A stretch of 64,000 nucleotides of DNA from Emiliania huxleyi CCMP1516. Taxonomy: Eukaryota > Haptophyta > Isochrysidales > Noelaerhabdaceae. Location of the stretch: contig NW_005199729.1 in NCBI RefSeq assembly GCF_000372725.1, forward strand, positions 30,935 through 94,934, written 5' to 3'. Under the pieces are notes generated by a model, which worked only from the letters and a program-made list of their open reading frames with translations, searched no databases and was not told the DNA's origin. The position numbers and the translations under genes are program-made. Below, one piece after another: positions 31,011 through 40,935 of the stretch. Within the stretch, counting starts at the first letter, position 1; each line of letters begins with the position of its first letter.

Positions 31011-32350
31011 GACACGGGACTGGCGGATGAAAGAACGTAGTTCTCCAAGTTCTAGGGGAATTGGGTGAGCCCTGCCCAGCCCCCCTCCGTGTCGCGATGC
31101 GCTCCCCGCTCCCGTTCCCCTGTGTCCCTGATCGTCCTTACTCGAGTACAAGATCCTGCTCGTGCAGGTGCGAGGTGGGGACCCTGTCCTTCTCCCACCC
31201 CTTGTTTGGTTTTATTTATTGAATCATCATCGTCATCGCTCTGTCTGTGGTGCTGCTTCTCGCGTGCGTCCTTGGGCTTGGCACGTGTGCCCGCCTCCTT
31301 CACCTACGAGCTCGTATGCCACGTCGCCGCCTGTGTTTGGGTTTCTATGTTTGCGATTTGGGTTTTGGATTTTCTATGATTCTTTGTTTATTTATTTATT
31401 TATGCAGATCGAACGTGATGTGGGGGCAAGCGCGGCACCTCCCGCCTTTGGTGTTTGTCGCCTTGGTTGGTCCTTGGTGGGTAGGCAGCTAGCGAAGGGG
31501 GCGAGGTCAAGCGAGAGGCCCGCGAGGGGGCGCACCGTTGCGTGCAAGCCCCCGCACGCAGAGGTGCGGGCGAGAGGGCGGCCCGAGCCCGAAAGGGCCC
31601 GCCCTCGGTCTTGCTCTACATGGTAACGGATAAGAAGAGAAACACCCCCGGGATATGGGCCGGGAGCGGGACACGCTGTGGTTCAGACGTCCCCCCCCTC
31701 GACGCAGTCGAGTGACTCACATGATTCATGAATAGGGAGGAGAAAGTGTCCCCCACACATCACCACAGACGCCAGCACAGGGGCTCCAGACGCCAACACA
31801 GAAAGTGTCCCCCTGGGGCGGCTAGGGCCGGGGCCTCGGCTAGGATCCCAGCGATCTCGAGTTCTTCACGCTGTCCACTGCGCCGCGGCTCTTCGCCGCG
31901 CCCAACGCCAGGGCTTGGTCGTGCGGTTCCCGCATCTCGCTCTGCGCATCTCTGAGGCTACCCGCGCGCCGACTGCTACGCGCGCGGCGAGAGGCGCACC
32001 CCATCGGGGACAGGGTTGATTGAGGCCCCTGTACAAGCTCGGCAACGCCGCCGTCGCTGCCGCCCCTCCCGAGCCCTCAACACGATGCCGCGCAATGCGC
32101 AACCGTTCTGCGCACATGCCGGAAGAAGGGTTTTCACGCGTCTTGAGTTTCTCCTTCCTGCAAGGCGAGAGATACCACGCCCCTCTACTTCCAGGAGAAC
32201 ATCTACGCCACACGCTACCCCGACGGTCCACAACCCACACTCTCGCTGCAGTCGATCCAGCCCTCGCACTCCACAGACCACCCAAGGGAGGGATGGGCAG
32301 TTGCGTGGATCCGAGTTCTGTCGAGGTCTCGAGTATTGCATACCGCGCCC
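31011..32350. other. intergenic, dispersed repeats
   Basis: No supported gene. It contains the inverse copy of the 13.07-kb A-rich repeat (31285-31405), a TTTATTTATTTATTTATG tract and AGAAAGTGTCCCCC twice (31741 and 31799). Confidence 0.55.
31285..31405 (-). repeat. dispersed A-rich repeat, copy 2
   Basis: Inverse of 13065-13165: TGTGTTTGGGTTTCTA, TTTTGGATTTTC and TTTGTTTATTTATTTATTT on the plus strand. Confidence 0.65.
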
Positions 32351-32419
32351 GGGCACAGTCTCGCGCCTCTCTCGGGCACAGTCTCGCGCCTCTCTCGGGC
32401 ACAGTCTCGCGCCTCTCTC
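32351..32419. repeat. 23-bp tandem triplication in the promoter region
   Basis: Three copies of a 23-bp unit starting GGGCACAGTCTCGCGCC at 32351, 32374 and 32397, just before a TATA-like box. Confidence 0.9.
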
Positions 32420-32428
32420 GGCTCCCGG

Positions 32429-32435
32429 TATAAAA
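32429..32435 (+). promoter_or_regulatory. TATA-like box
   Basis: TATAAAA stands alone in GC-rich sequence, 44 bp before the Met at 32473. Confidence 0.45.
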
Positions 32436-32472
32436 CGAGGGCGCTTTCAGGAGGAGAGGACGCGTCAGAGCG

Positions 32473-33957
32473 ATGGCATCTCCCGAGTTCAGCACCGCCG
32501 AATGGCGCACCCTCGACGACGTCCTCTCCCTCCTCCGCTCGCCGCAGCCATGGTTTGCCTCCGTGCCGGCTGGTCGCCTCTGTGCCGCCTGTCCAAAGCG
32601 CTCTCCGCACCTCAGTCCGCCCGATTTGCTGGCGGTGAGCGGCAACTGGTACGACGTGCTGCACAAGGCGCCCGTACTCGCCCGCCTGGCGGCGGCGGCT
32701 CCAACGGCCGACCTCTTCCTGGCCGGCGGGCGGCGCGAGCGGCTCACCTCTGCCGAGGCCGCCGCCGAGGGTGGTGAGCCGCTGCTGCTCGGCCGCACGC
32801 TTGCTGTTCTCGGCGTGGCGCGGAGCCGGCTGGTCGTGTGGAGCGGGTCGCGCGTCACCAACCACAACCTGCGCGCGCTGCTGCACTACGCCAAGCAGAG
32901 GCGCGAGTTTGAGCCGGCGGCGCCGCCGCTGCGCGTGGCGCTGGTGGAGGAGGGCTTCCTGGTGCGGCGGGAGGCAGGCGAGGGGCACACTTCCGAGACA
33001 CGAGACACCGGGCAGGGCCACCGCAGCGCCCATCCTGGACGCTCCCGCAGAGCACCAGAGCCCTCACGGCTCCTTTTCGCGTCTCCATCTCACCGCTCCT
33101 CCTCTCACAGCTCCTATCCTTCCTCGTGCAGCGTCGCTCGCGCGGCTGCTGGCGGAGGACGACGCGGCGCAGCGCGCTCTCGGTGCGGCGGAGCTCGGAG
33201 CGGGCGGAGCCGAGGCGTGGAGCTCTTCCCTCCAGCCGCGCGGCCTCGCCGTGCCCCTTGCCGTGTAGGCACGGTCGAGTTCCGCCCCGTCGGCGCGCGC
33301 ACCTTTTCGCAGCTCTGCCAGGCGCACAACGGCCGGCGGGACGTCGCGATGGCGCGCGCCTGCATACACTCACCCCGGCAACGCCACGCCGCACCGGCCC
33401 TTCGGCTCATCCACGACGCGCGAGCTCTGCCCCGAGTAGGCGCTGGTGCTCGGCGAGCTCGACAGGCCAGCGGTGTGGGGTGGTTGAGGCGGCCGCAGCG
33501 CGCGCCACCGCAATCGTGTCACGCTCGTAGGCTCGAGCGGTACCGGCACGAGGGCAACGCGACGACCGCTACGCATGGGCAGGCGCCGCTCCAGACAGCA
33601 CTCACGGGGGTCACTATGTGGGTGGGTGGGTGGGTGGGTGGGTGGGGGGGGGGGTGGGGGGGGGGGTAATGATCGAAGCCACGCCACACCGCCACACCCA
33701 CCACAAGCAGGTGGTGTCTCTGCTCGGCCGTCCGTTTACTGTCGGGTCCACCGCTGCGGCAGGTGCGGCACGGCGCGCTGCTGCCGGCCGAGGCGCTCGA
33801 CGCGCTGGGGGCGCCGCTGCGGCAGGCGACAAGGGCGCTGCGCGAGAGGCACGCGGCCTCACTCGGCGAGGGGAGGCGGATCCTGGAGAGGGCACCGCGG
33901 GGCGAGATGCTCGCGCTGGCGACGCCACGAGGGGGAGAGCGCAGCCGAGACACATGA
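32473..33957 (+). CDS. DUF218 (YdcF/SanA-like) protein, multi-exon
   Basis: Exon 1 from Met 32473 has a helical N-terminus (STAEWRTLDDVLSLLRS), then the DUF218-type core: ADLFLAGGRRERLTSAEAAA, LLLGRTLAVLGVARSRLVV, WSGSRVTNHNLRALLHYAKQ and PLRVALVEEGFLVRREA. The S..T..N followed by a strand ending in V.EE is the family signature, seen in bacterial YdcF/SanA proteins of cell-envelope function. The algal role is unknown. Exon 1 appears to end at GC donor near 32970 inside an ACACTTCCGAGACACGAGACACC repeat-type intron. Later pieces are SLARLLAEDDAAQRALG (near 33140), GTVEFRPVGARTFSQLCQAH (near 33270) and RHGALLPAEALDALGAPLRQ to the stop at 33957. Exon joins are not fully resolved. Confidence 0.6.
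33615..33668. repeat. GGGT/poly-G tract, G-quadruplex-prone
   Basis: (GTGG)n repeats pass into two long G runs inside an apparent intron of the DUF218-like gene. At least eight G-triplets lie on the coding strand. Confidence 0.9.
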
Positions 33958-34794
33958 TTTAATCATTTATGTTACAAACGGTTGAGTGCAAAATCGGAGA
34001 GAATTCGCGCCCCCGGCAGTCAACACAATTCGTTTAGTTTTTCAGAAACTCGGGCCTCGGGTACTCTACCTCTTAAAAAAAGTCTGCGATGGGCTGCCCG
34101 CATCTACACACTACAGGCACCCACTCGTTGCACTTGTCACACGCGTGAGCTCGATCTCCCACAGGTCGTCCATTGCGGCGGGCAGAAGTGGAGTTGCCGA
34201 GGTGCGGGGCGGAGAAGCCCTAGGGCGCGTTCCAGCATCGCAGCCACAGATCTTTTAGCGTTTGAAACGAAAGTGCCGTAAGCGCTCTTAAGGTGCGCGA
34301 CCTGATCTTAGAATCACTCAGGGGCGCAGCGGGCAGCGCGTGCGGGGGGGGAGGTACACGCCTGAACACGCCACGGAAGAACGCCGCGGCCCGTGGCCGT
34401 GGCCCGTGCATAAAAAGGGTGTGGACCGTGAGTTGAGGAAATCGGAGGACGCGACCCACTTCGCCACAGACGGTCCCGCGCCTCGCCGCTAAGTTTGCGC
34501 ATTGCGGCACGCCCCGCCCACCGACGCACCGTCCGCTGTGCCCCGTTTTTACTTTTTTGTCCGGAGTGAAAAGTCCAACGCGCTCGTCGGTGACGAGGTG
34601 TCCTCCAACCTGCGCCGCTCGGCGAACCTCGACAGCGGCTTATTCGGTGGCATGCATCTCTTTGCGCCTGAAGCCTGGAGTGAAGCTCCCCTGCTGCTCA
34701 CACGCTCTGCACAGTTGGCACAGCCTACTGTGCGGCTGCCACAGCTGCCACAGCGATCGTGACCCCTTAGGCTTAGCTTAAAGCTATTAGCTAG

Positions 34795-34885
34795 GGGGGG
34801 TGCGCATTCGCAGGGAGAGGGCCGTAAAGTAAACACGGTTCTCCGAGGGTTGGCCCCGCGTACCGGGTTTCCCCTTAACTGCAGG
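34795..34885 (-). repeat. inverse copy of the 42.9/43.3-kb repeat
   Basis: GGGGTGCGCATTCGCAGGGA, GGGCCGTAAAGTAAACACGG and GGTTTCCCCTTAACT are reverse complements of segments at 42950-42990 and 43262-43340. Confidence 0.8.
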
Positions 34886-34934
34886 ACGCGCCCTCTACTC
34901 GGAGCTAATAGACACAACACTGTACACCACTCCA

Positions 34935-35107
34935 GTCGCGCTCCCAATAGCACGAATACACGTGCATCACTTTTGTGACCTCGGTGTTACAACTTTTGAT
35001 CAACCATATCTCGATAACTACCGTGTCGACGCTCATGAAAGTAGGCGCAATCGATCGGGCGCCCTGTAACACCGTCACAAAAGTGATGCACGTATTGGGA
35101 GCGCGAC
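34935..35107. mobile_element. MITE-like foldback element, 173 bp
   Basis: The outer ends GTCGCGCTCCCAATA and TATTGGGAGCGCGAC are perfect inverse repeats of 15 bp. After a roughly 9-bp interruption on the left arm the inverse match continues (ACGTGCATCACTTTTGTGAC versus GTCACAAAAGTGATGCACGT, then CGGTGTTACA versus TGTAACACCG). The internal 70 bp are AT-richer. There is no ORF and no obvious target-site duplication. Confidence 0.75.
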
Positions 35108-35280
35108 GGACTCTCCTGTAGGGATCCCTTATGTAGATGTTACAGGTGGGTTAAGAGGGAGATGTGCGCGAGCTGCGGGACCGCCGGGGCGGCGGGCGGG
35201 TGATTGCGACTCGGATCCCTACGAGATACCCGCGGTACAGACATCCTCCCGGAGGAATTCTTTCTCTCTCGCACACAGAT

Positions 35281-37257
35281 GGCTGTCGCGCTCGAGTCTG
35301 TCGACGCAGATCAAGACGACTCCAGCAGCGGCGAGATCGTCGGCGCAGAGGACGACGAGGCGGTCGAGGTCAGTGGTGACCGCCTCGACGATGTCGACAC
35401 GCCTTCCAGTGGCGACAGTCCGACGTCACGTGGCGACAGCCCAACTTCGCAGCCGCAAACCTCCGAGGATGGCAGCGGCCTATGGCGGCTGCTGCTGACG
35501 GCATCCGCCTCAGCCGCGACCACCGCCGTCGGCATGGCGCTCCTCTTCACGCGTTGGATTCGGGAGGCGGCGCCGCCAGAGCTGCGGTACGCGCCGAGCG
35601 AGGAGAATGTCAAGCTCGTCATGGCGGTGCCGCTCCTGCTTCGGTCGTACATCCCGAACGTGCTCACGCGGAACGGGCACCTCGCCTCCCTCTTTGGCTA
35701 CATCAAGCTCCCCTCGTGGCGGCACCGCTGCGACCGCGAGCTAGTTCCGCTCTCCGACGGTGGCACTGTCTCAGTCGAGTGGTCCCCTCTCTAGATGCGG
35801 AAACGCTGTGCATTAGACAGGAGCAGCAGAGATGTCTCGGTCGAGTGGCCCCCTCTCTAGATGCGGAAACGCGGCCACTCCCCTGTCTAATGCACACGCC
35901 CGTGCTCGGTTCATGGTTCCCGCTCTCGCCAAGGCTCTCGCCTTGGCTCATGGTTCCCGGACTCCAGCCTCCTTTGTGCGGCAAAGGTTCCCCTGCCGGC
36001 CGGCGGACGGCGTGCCGGTGATCCTGATGCTGCCGGGCATCAACAACGACGCCGCCTTCCCGTACGTGCAGCACGTGATGCGACTCGTCCTCGCAGAAGG
36101 GCTCGGCACGCCCGCCGCGGTCAACTGGCGCGGGCTGGGCGGACTCCCCCTCAGCGCGGCGGGCGGAGCGACGCCAAAGGTCTACTGCGGCCTCGGCGCG
36201 CCTGATCTGGCGGAGATCTTGAGCCACTTGCGGCGGCGGCTGCCCTCGTCCCCCCTCTACGCGGTCGGCTGGTCGATGGGCGGCTGCATCCTGGTGCGGC
36301 ACATGGCAGAGGCGGGCGAGGGGTGCGAGCTGCGGGCGGCGATGGCCGTCTCGCCCGCGCTTGACGTGTCTGCGGTGCAGCGGTACTGGCAAGGCGCACA
36401 CAGCGGGTCCGGCGGTGCAGGGCCCGCTGTGAGCTGGCGCGTCTCTTCACAGCGGCGCGGCTGTGAGCAGGCACGCCGGTCGGGCGCCTGTACGGCCTCG
36501 CGATCGGCTTCAAGTTGTGGCTGTACTTTCTTTCCCACCGGAGGGAACTAGCGGGCGGTCCCGTCTCGGCGCGTGGCGCGGGTCTCCTCGACGGTGTGTC
36601 TTGCATCGACCCTTCCCCGACTTCTCCCGGAGCCGTGTGTCTCTGCAGGTGTGGCGCGCCTTCCTGGGCGTCTTTCGCGGGTACGAGGACGAGGTGTTTG
36701 CGCCGCTGTGGGGCCTGTCGGGCCACGAGGAGTACTGGCGCCGCTGCTCGGTCGGCGAGGAGCTGGTGCGGCGCGTCGCGAGGCGCGCGTCGCCGCCAGT
36801 AGCGGCGGCGGCGGTGGCAGCAGCAGCAGAAAGTAGCAGAGGTCCGTAGCAGAGGTCTAGTGCACCCGAGTGCTCCGAGAAGACGCCGCGACAAGACACC
36901 TCCACGACACCTGCACGACACCTCCACGACACCTCCTCGACACTGACGGTGTGCTCCCCTAGGCCGCTGCTCGTGGTCCACGCGCGCGATGACCCGGTGG
37001 TGCCCGTCTGGTCGCTGCCGCTCGCCGCGATGGCGTCGAACCCGCACATCGTGACGGCGATCACCCGGCACGGAGGGCACATCGGCTACACGGCGGGCGC
37101 GACGCCGCTGCTCGGCGCGTGGACCGACCGCGTCCTCGTGCACTACCTGCGCGCCATCCTCGCGAGGGAGGAGGAGCGGGAGGGGCGCGAGCAGGGGGAG
37201 ATGCGCGGTAGCGGGTGCAGGAGATTGCCCACGCTGTGCGAGCACAGCAAGCTGTGA
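35281..37257 (+). CDS. ABHD1/2/3-type alpha/beta hydrolase, membrane-anchored
   Basis: From Met 35281 an acidic, Ser-rich N-terminal 65 residues precede a membrane segment (LWRLLLTASASAATTAVG...ALLFTRW). The hydrolase part reads YIPNVLTRNGHLASLFGYIK, DGVPVILMLPGINNDAAFPY, VNWRGLGGLPLS, SPLYAVGWSMGGCILVRHMA, LLVVHARDDPVVP and ITRHGGHIGY. The catalytic triad is therefore Ser of GWSMGG, Asp of HARDDP and His of GGH. ABHD1/2/3 proteins are lipases or esterases of ER-type membranes. Introns include 36394-36470 (GC-AG), 36551-36648 (GC-AG) and one ending near 36961 that carries an 11-bp CGACACCTCCA repeat. The 35.77-35.96 kb intron contains a tandem duplication of the upstream exon end. Confidence 0.8.
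35764..35900. repeat. tandem duplication spanning an exon end in the ABHD gene
   Basis: GTCTCAGTCGAGTGGTCCCC and the following TCTCTAGATGCGGAAACGC recur about 76 bp downstream as GTCTCGGTCGAGTGGCCCCC and the same tail. GTGCATTAGACAG also recurs inverted as CTGTCTAATGCAC. Confidence 0.85.
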
Positions 37258-37436
37258 GATCCGTCTTCAGAGCTAATTTATGAAGCGTTTTCGACAGGGC
37301 CTCGATGATTTCACTGCGCAGGCCGATATGTGTGACCAAGCGCGCTGGTAGCGTGATTTACCTCACACCCATGGTCTCAATTTTATTTTGTCCGATGAAT
37401 TCTCTTTTTTCCATGGCGTTGCGAGCGGCGAGGGAG

Positions 37437-37520
37437 CGGACATCGCGGGAAAAAGAATTTTACCACAAAACTCCCTCGCACAACACTGGGCACGGGACTG
37501 GCGCGAACTGGCACTAACAC
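37437..37520 (+). repeat. GCACGGGACTGGCGCG family copy
   Basis: AAAAAGAATTTTACCA, CTCCCTCGCACAACACTGGG and CACGGGACTGGCGCGAACTGG match 43190-43262, 43549-43622 and, inverted, 53855-53965. Two AAAAAGAAYTTTACCAC units lie 70 bp apart within this copy. Confidence 0.85.
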
Positions 37521-37684
37521 GGGAAAAAGAACTTTACCACGACGCCTACCCCCGAGCGCTAACTCCGTGGCCTGTTCGCTGCGCAGGCCTACACGGTTCG
37601 CATGTTTGCCTCATGCATGTAGGCCTGGTCTGCTCGTGCCAATTTGACTGTTTACCTCCTCCCTCTGGCTCAGGGAGCGCTCCC

Positions 37685-40015
37685 ATGCCTGGCCGACCCA
37701 AAGCTGGCTTAGCCGCCTCCCGGCGCGGGCACGCTTCGACGGCGTCACAGGCTGCGCCGCTCGCGCTGCCGAAAAAGATAGAGGCAGCGGCGGCGGACGG
37801 CAAGGTGGGCGTGGTGCAGACGTGGGTCAGCGGGGATGGGCGGGTTGATGCGACGTGCGTGCATCGCGGTGTGAGTGGCTGTACGCTCCTGCTGATCGCC
37901 GCCGGACACGGTCACAAGCAGCTGGTCGAGGTTCTGCTGAAGCGGGGCGCGAAGCCGGACTCGCAAAACTGCAAAGGCGTCACGGCGCTGAAGGCCGCCG
38001 CCGCCAACGGCCACGTGCGGGTGGCCGAGACCCTGCTGCAGCACGGCGCGGAGATCAACCTTCAGAGCAGCCGCGGTTGCACTGCGCTGATGTTGGCCGC
38101 CAACCAAGGCCACGAGCGCGTGGTCGACTTCCTTCTGCGGCACGGGGCAGAGGTCGACTTGCATAACATCGACGGCCACACAGCGCTCGTGAGCGCCGCC
38201 TTCGACGGCCACCCTGCCGTCGTGCTCCAGTTGCTGCGGGCGGGCGCAGACATGGCGCTGCGCACTGCGGACGGCAAGACGGCGCTGCAGATCGCCAAGG
38301 AGAAGGGCCACACCGAGTGCGTCGCCGCCGTCAGGACGTTTCTCGGCGAGGTGGCGGCGGACAGGCGCGACGCGGCGGCGGCCGAGGCGGGCGGCGCGGG
38401 GGCAGGCAGCGCTTTGGGCGGCAGCAGCGGGCCTGTTCCCGAGGAGATCGGCGAGGCGGGCGGCGCAGGGGCGGACGGCGATGCCGCCTCGGGCAAGGGG
38501 GCGGCGGCGGCACCGACTGCCGCGTCCTCTTCGGGCGGCGTGGAGAGCGGAACGGGCGAGGACGCCGTCCCCGAGGAGGTCGTGGAGGCGGCTAAGCAAG
38601 GCGGCGAGGCGGTGCTGGCGTGGCTCGACGGCGGCGGGCGGGTGGACGCGATTTTCACTCGTAAAGGTGTGAGCGGCTTTACGCTGCTGATGGCAGCCGC
38701 CGCCTACGGCCACGAGCGGCTGGCCGTGGCGTTGCTGCAGCGTGGCGCTTCGATCGACCTTCAGACCAGCAGCGGCAGCACCGCGCTGATGCTCGCCGCA
38801 AGGAACGACGACAAGCGGGTGGCGGAGCTGCTGCTGCAGCATGGGGCGGAGATCAACCAGCAGGACAATGACGGCCGCACCGCGCTGCTGATCGCCGCGG
38901 TCGGCCACGAGCGGGTGGCCGAGCTGCTGCTGCATCACGGGGCGGAGGTCGACTGGCAGGACAGCATCGGCCACACCGCACTGATGCTCGCGGCCCTCAG
39001 TGGACACGAGTGGCTGGTCGCGACGTTGCTGCGGCGTGGCGCTTCGATCGACCTTCGGATCAGCAGCAATACCGCGCTGAACGGTTATACCGCGCTGCTG
39101 TGCGCCGCCCTCAACGGCCACGAGCGGGTGGTCGAGCTGCTGGTGCATCACGGCGCGGAGGCCAACCTGCAGGACAATGCCGGCGGCACCGCGCTGATGA
39201 ACGCCGCCTGCTTCGGCCACCCCGCCATCCTGCTCTGCCTGCTGCGGGCGGGCGCCGACATGGAACTGCGCTCGGCGGCTGGACGCACAGCGCTGCAGGT
39301 CGCCAAGGCAAAGGGCAACGCCGAGTGCGTGCGCGCCCTCGAGGAGCACGCGGCGGCCGAGAGGGCGGCCGAGAAGGCGGCGAAGGAGGCGGCGAGGGCT
39401 GCGGAGGCGGCGGAGAGGGCGGCGGAGCGGGCGGCGGCGGAGGCGGAGGCGGCGCGGCATGCCGACGAGCTGCTGGCGGAGGTCGAGGCGGAGAAGCGCG
39501 GCAAGGGCAAGAAGGGCAAGAAGAAGAAGAAGAAGGGCGGCGGGAGCGGCGCCGCTGGGCCGTCGCAGGAGCCCGAGGCGGCGGCGGAGGGTGCGGAGGC
39601 GCCATCAGAGGGTGCCGAGGTGTTGTCGGAGGCAGCCGCAGCCGAGGCCGCAAAGAAGGCCGAGGAGGCGAGATTGATCAGGCTTCTCGAAAGTTGTCAC
39701 GAGGAGAGGATCCGGCTCGGCATCACGGCGGAGAGCCAGGCAGCGGCTTTAGCTGAGATGGTCGAGGCGGAGCGCTTGGCCGAGGAGGCTGAGGAGGAGG
39801 AGGAGGAGGCAGAGGCGGAGGAGGAGGAAGCCGCGGCCGAGGAGGAAGCCGCGGCCGCGGCACTTGCGGCGGCTGAGGCGGCCACGGCGGCAGCTGAGGC
39901 GGCCACGGCGGCAGCTGAGGCGGGGATGGCCGCCGCAAAGGCGAGGCGCGCGGCCGCTGCGAGGGCCAAGGCGGCCGCTGCAAGGAAGGCGGCGGACGCG
40001 GCCCAGCGCTCATAG
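37685..40015 (+). CDS. ankyrin-repeat protein with coiled-coil tail, 776 aa
   Basis: Single exon. Two ankyrin arrays (residues about 30-220 and 300-560) are separated by an Ala/Gly-rich linker. Units read TLLLIAAGHGHKQLVEVLLK, TALMLAANQGHERVVDFLLR and TALLIAAVGHERVAELLLHH, all with the TALxxAA..GH...V..LL..GA pattern. Each array opens with the same lead (G.GRVDA, RGVSG.TLL), so the protein arose by internal duplication. After 560 comes a long Ala/Glu helix (ERAAEKAAKEAARAAEAAER), a Lys block (KGKKGKKKKKKGG) and a Glu-then-Ala-rich helix to the stop. It is a likely protein-interaction scaffold; no partner can be inferred. The frame is open upstream to 37388 through a dispersed repeat; I start after it at MPGRPKAG. 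Confidence 0.8.
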   Translation: MPGRPKAGLAASRRGHASTASQAAPLALPKKIEAAAADGKVGVVQTWVSGDGRVDATCVHRGVSGCTLLLIAAGHGHKQLVEVLLKRGAKPDSQNCKGVTALKAAAANGHVRVAETLLQHGAEINLQSSRGCTALMLAANQGHERVVDFLLRHGAEVDLHNIDGHTALVSAAFDGHPAVVLQLLRAGADMALRTADGKTALQIAKEKGHTECVAAVRTFLGEVAADRRDAAAAEAGGAGAGSALGGSSGPVPEEIGEAGGAGADGDAASGKGAAAAPTAASSSGGVESGTGEDAVPEEVVEAAKQGGEAVLAWLDGGGRVDAIFTRKGVSGFTLLMAAAAYGHERLAVALLQRGASIDLQTSSGSTALMLAARNDDKRVAELLLQHGAEINQQDNDGRTALLIAAVGHERVAELLLHHGAEVDWQDSIGHTALMLAALSGHEWLVATLLRRGASIDLRISSNTALNGYTALLCAALNGHERVVELLVHHGAEANLQDNAGGTALMNAACFGHPAILLCLLRAGADMELRSAAGRTALQVAKAKGNAECVRALEEHAAAERAAEKAAKEAARAAEAAERAAERAAAEAEAARHADELLAEVEAEKRGKGKKGKKKKKKGGGSGAAGPSQEPEAAAEGAEAPSEGAEVLSEAAAAEAAKKAEEARLIRLLESCHEERIRLGITAESQAAALAEMVEAERLAEEAEEEEEEAEAEEEEAAAEEEAAAAALAAAEAATAAAEAATAAAEAGMAAAKARRAAAARAKAAAARKAADAAQRS

Positions 40016-40935
40016 AGAGCCGCTGAGAGGAGGACATGACGCGCGCATCTGGCACCGCGCCCGGCTGACGCCTGCTGAGGGGTCAGCCCCACGCGGCGGG
40101 CGCCTCGGCGTCGCGCAGCGGCGGAGGCGGCGGCGTCTCGAACCGACGCCGCGTGAGGCAGGCGGACTTGCGCTCGCGGGAGTGGCTCAGGGAGAGTGGG
40201 GCGGCGGCGGCGGAGGAGGGCGGGTAGACTGCTAGTCTCACTTCTCCACGGGCACGGCAGTCTTCGGTAACGAAGACGAAGAACGGAAAAAGCGTCGCGC
40301 CAGATAGCGATATAGAGACAGGAAGGCGAACGCGAACGAAGAGACAGTCAGGCTCGGACTGGACACCAGGGCCGTCCCCCTTTTTGATCTCTGTCCCCCT
40401 TGACGGCGTGCACCTTTGGTCGGCAGCTGGGCGAGGATGTGCGGGGCGTGAGGTCCGGCGAGAGGAGGACCTCGGAGAGCACCCACTCGGGCTGATCCAC
40501 GAGCCGTGCGGCGTGCTCCTCCGCCACGCGCAGCGCCCAGCGCGGCGTCGGCTCGCGCCCGCCTGCGCCTCGATGATGGCGCACAGCTGCTCCCTGGCGA
40601 GAGGCCCGCGACGCGGGCGCCGATGCGGTGGGAGGCCATCGTTTGTGATTGCTGGGGCTGGATTTTTAGGGTTCTAGGGTTAGCCACCGTTAGGGTTAGT
40701 GCAGGGTTAGGGTTAGAGGGTTAGGGTTAGGGTTAGGGTTAGGGCCCTTACCCTACCAAGATGCATGCCGCGCCCAAGAAATCCGTGCCGCGCACACGTG
40801 TGCCGTGCCTGCGTGGGTGGATTTTCCCAGCCCGACCGATTGCGCGATGGCCCTCGCCGCCCCGTCCGGAAAAGCAGAAATCCGCACACCACACTCCACA
40901 GCCCAGCCCCACCCCACCCGCTCCTCGCCCGTCTC
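40016..40935. other. intergenic with possible minus-strand coding remnant and telomere-like repeats
   Basis: Minus-strand pieces such as RWALRVAEEHAARLVDQPEW (near 40530) and EQLCAIIEAQAG (near 40585) look coding, but no complete gene could be assembled. The AGGCTCGGACTGGACACCA phrase near 40350 is shared with the 54.2- and 54.8-kb repeats. Confidence 0.4.
40682..40745. repeat. interstitial telomere-like TTAGGG array
   Basis: GTTAGGGTTAGTGCAGGGTT degenerates into four to five regular TTAGGG units ending at 40745. The array is internal to the contig and 190 bp from the 3' end of the AFG1 gene. Confidence 0.9.

Larger units (their letters stand above)
33958..35280. other. intergenic with MITE-like element and repeat fragment
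   Basis: No supported gene. It contains a fragment of the 43-kb repeat (34795-34885, inverse) and a 173-bp foldback element (34935-35107). Confidence 0.6.
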
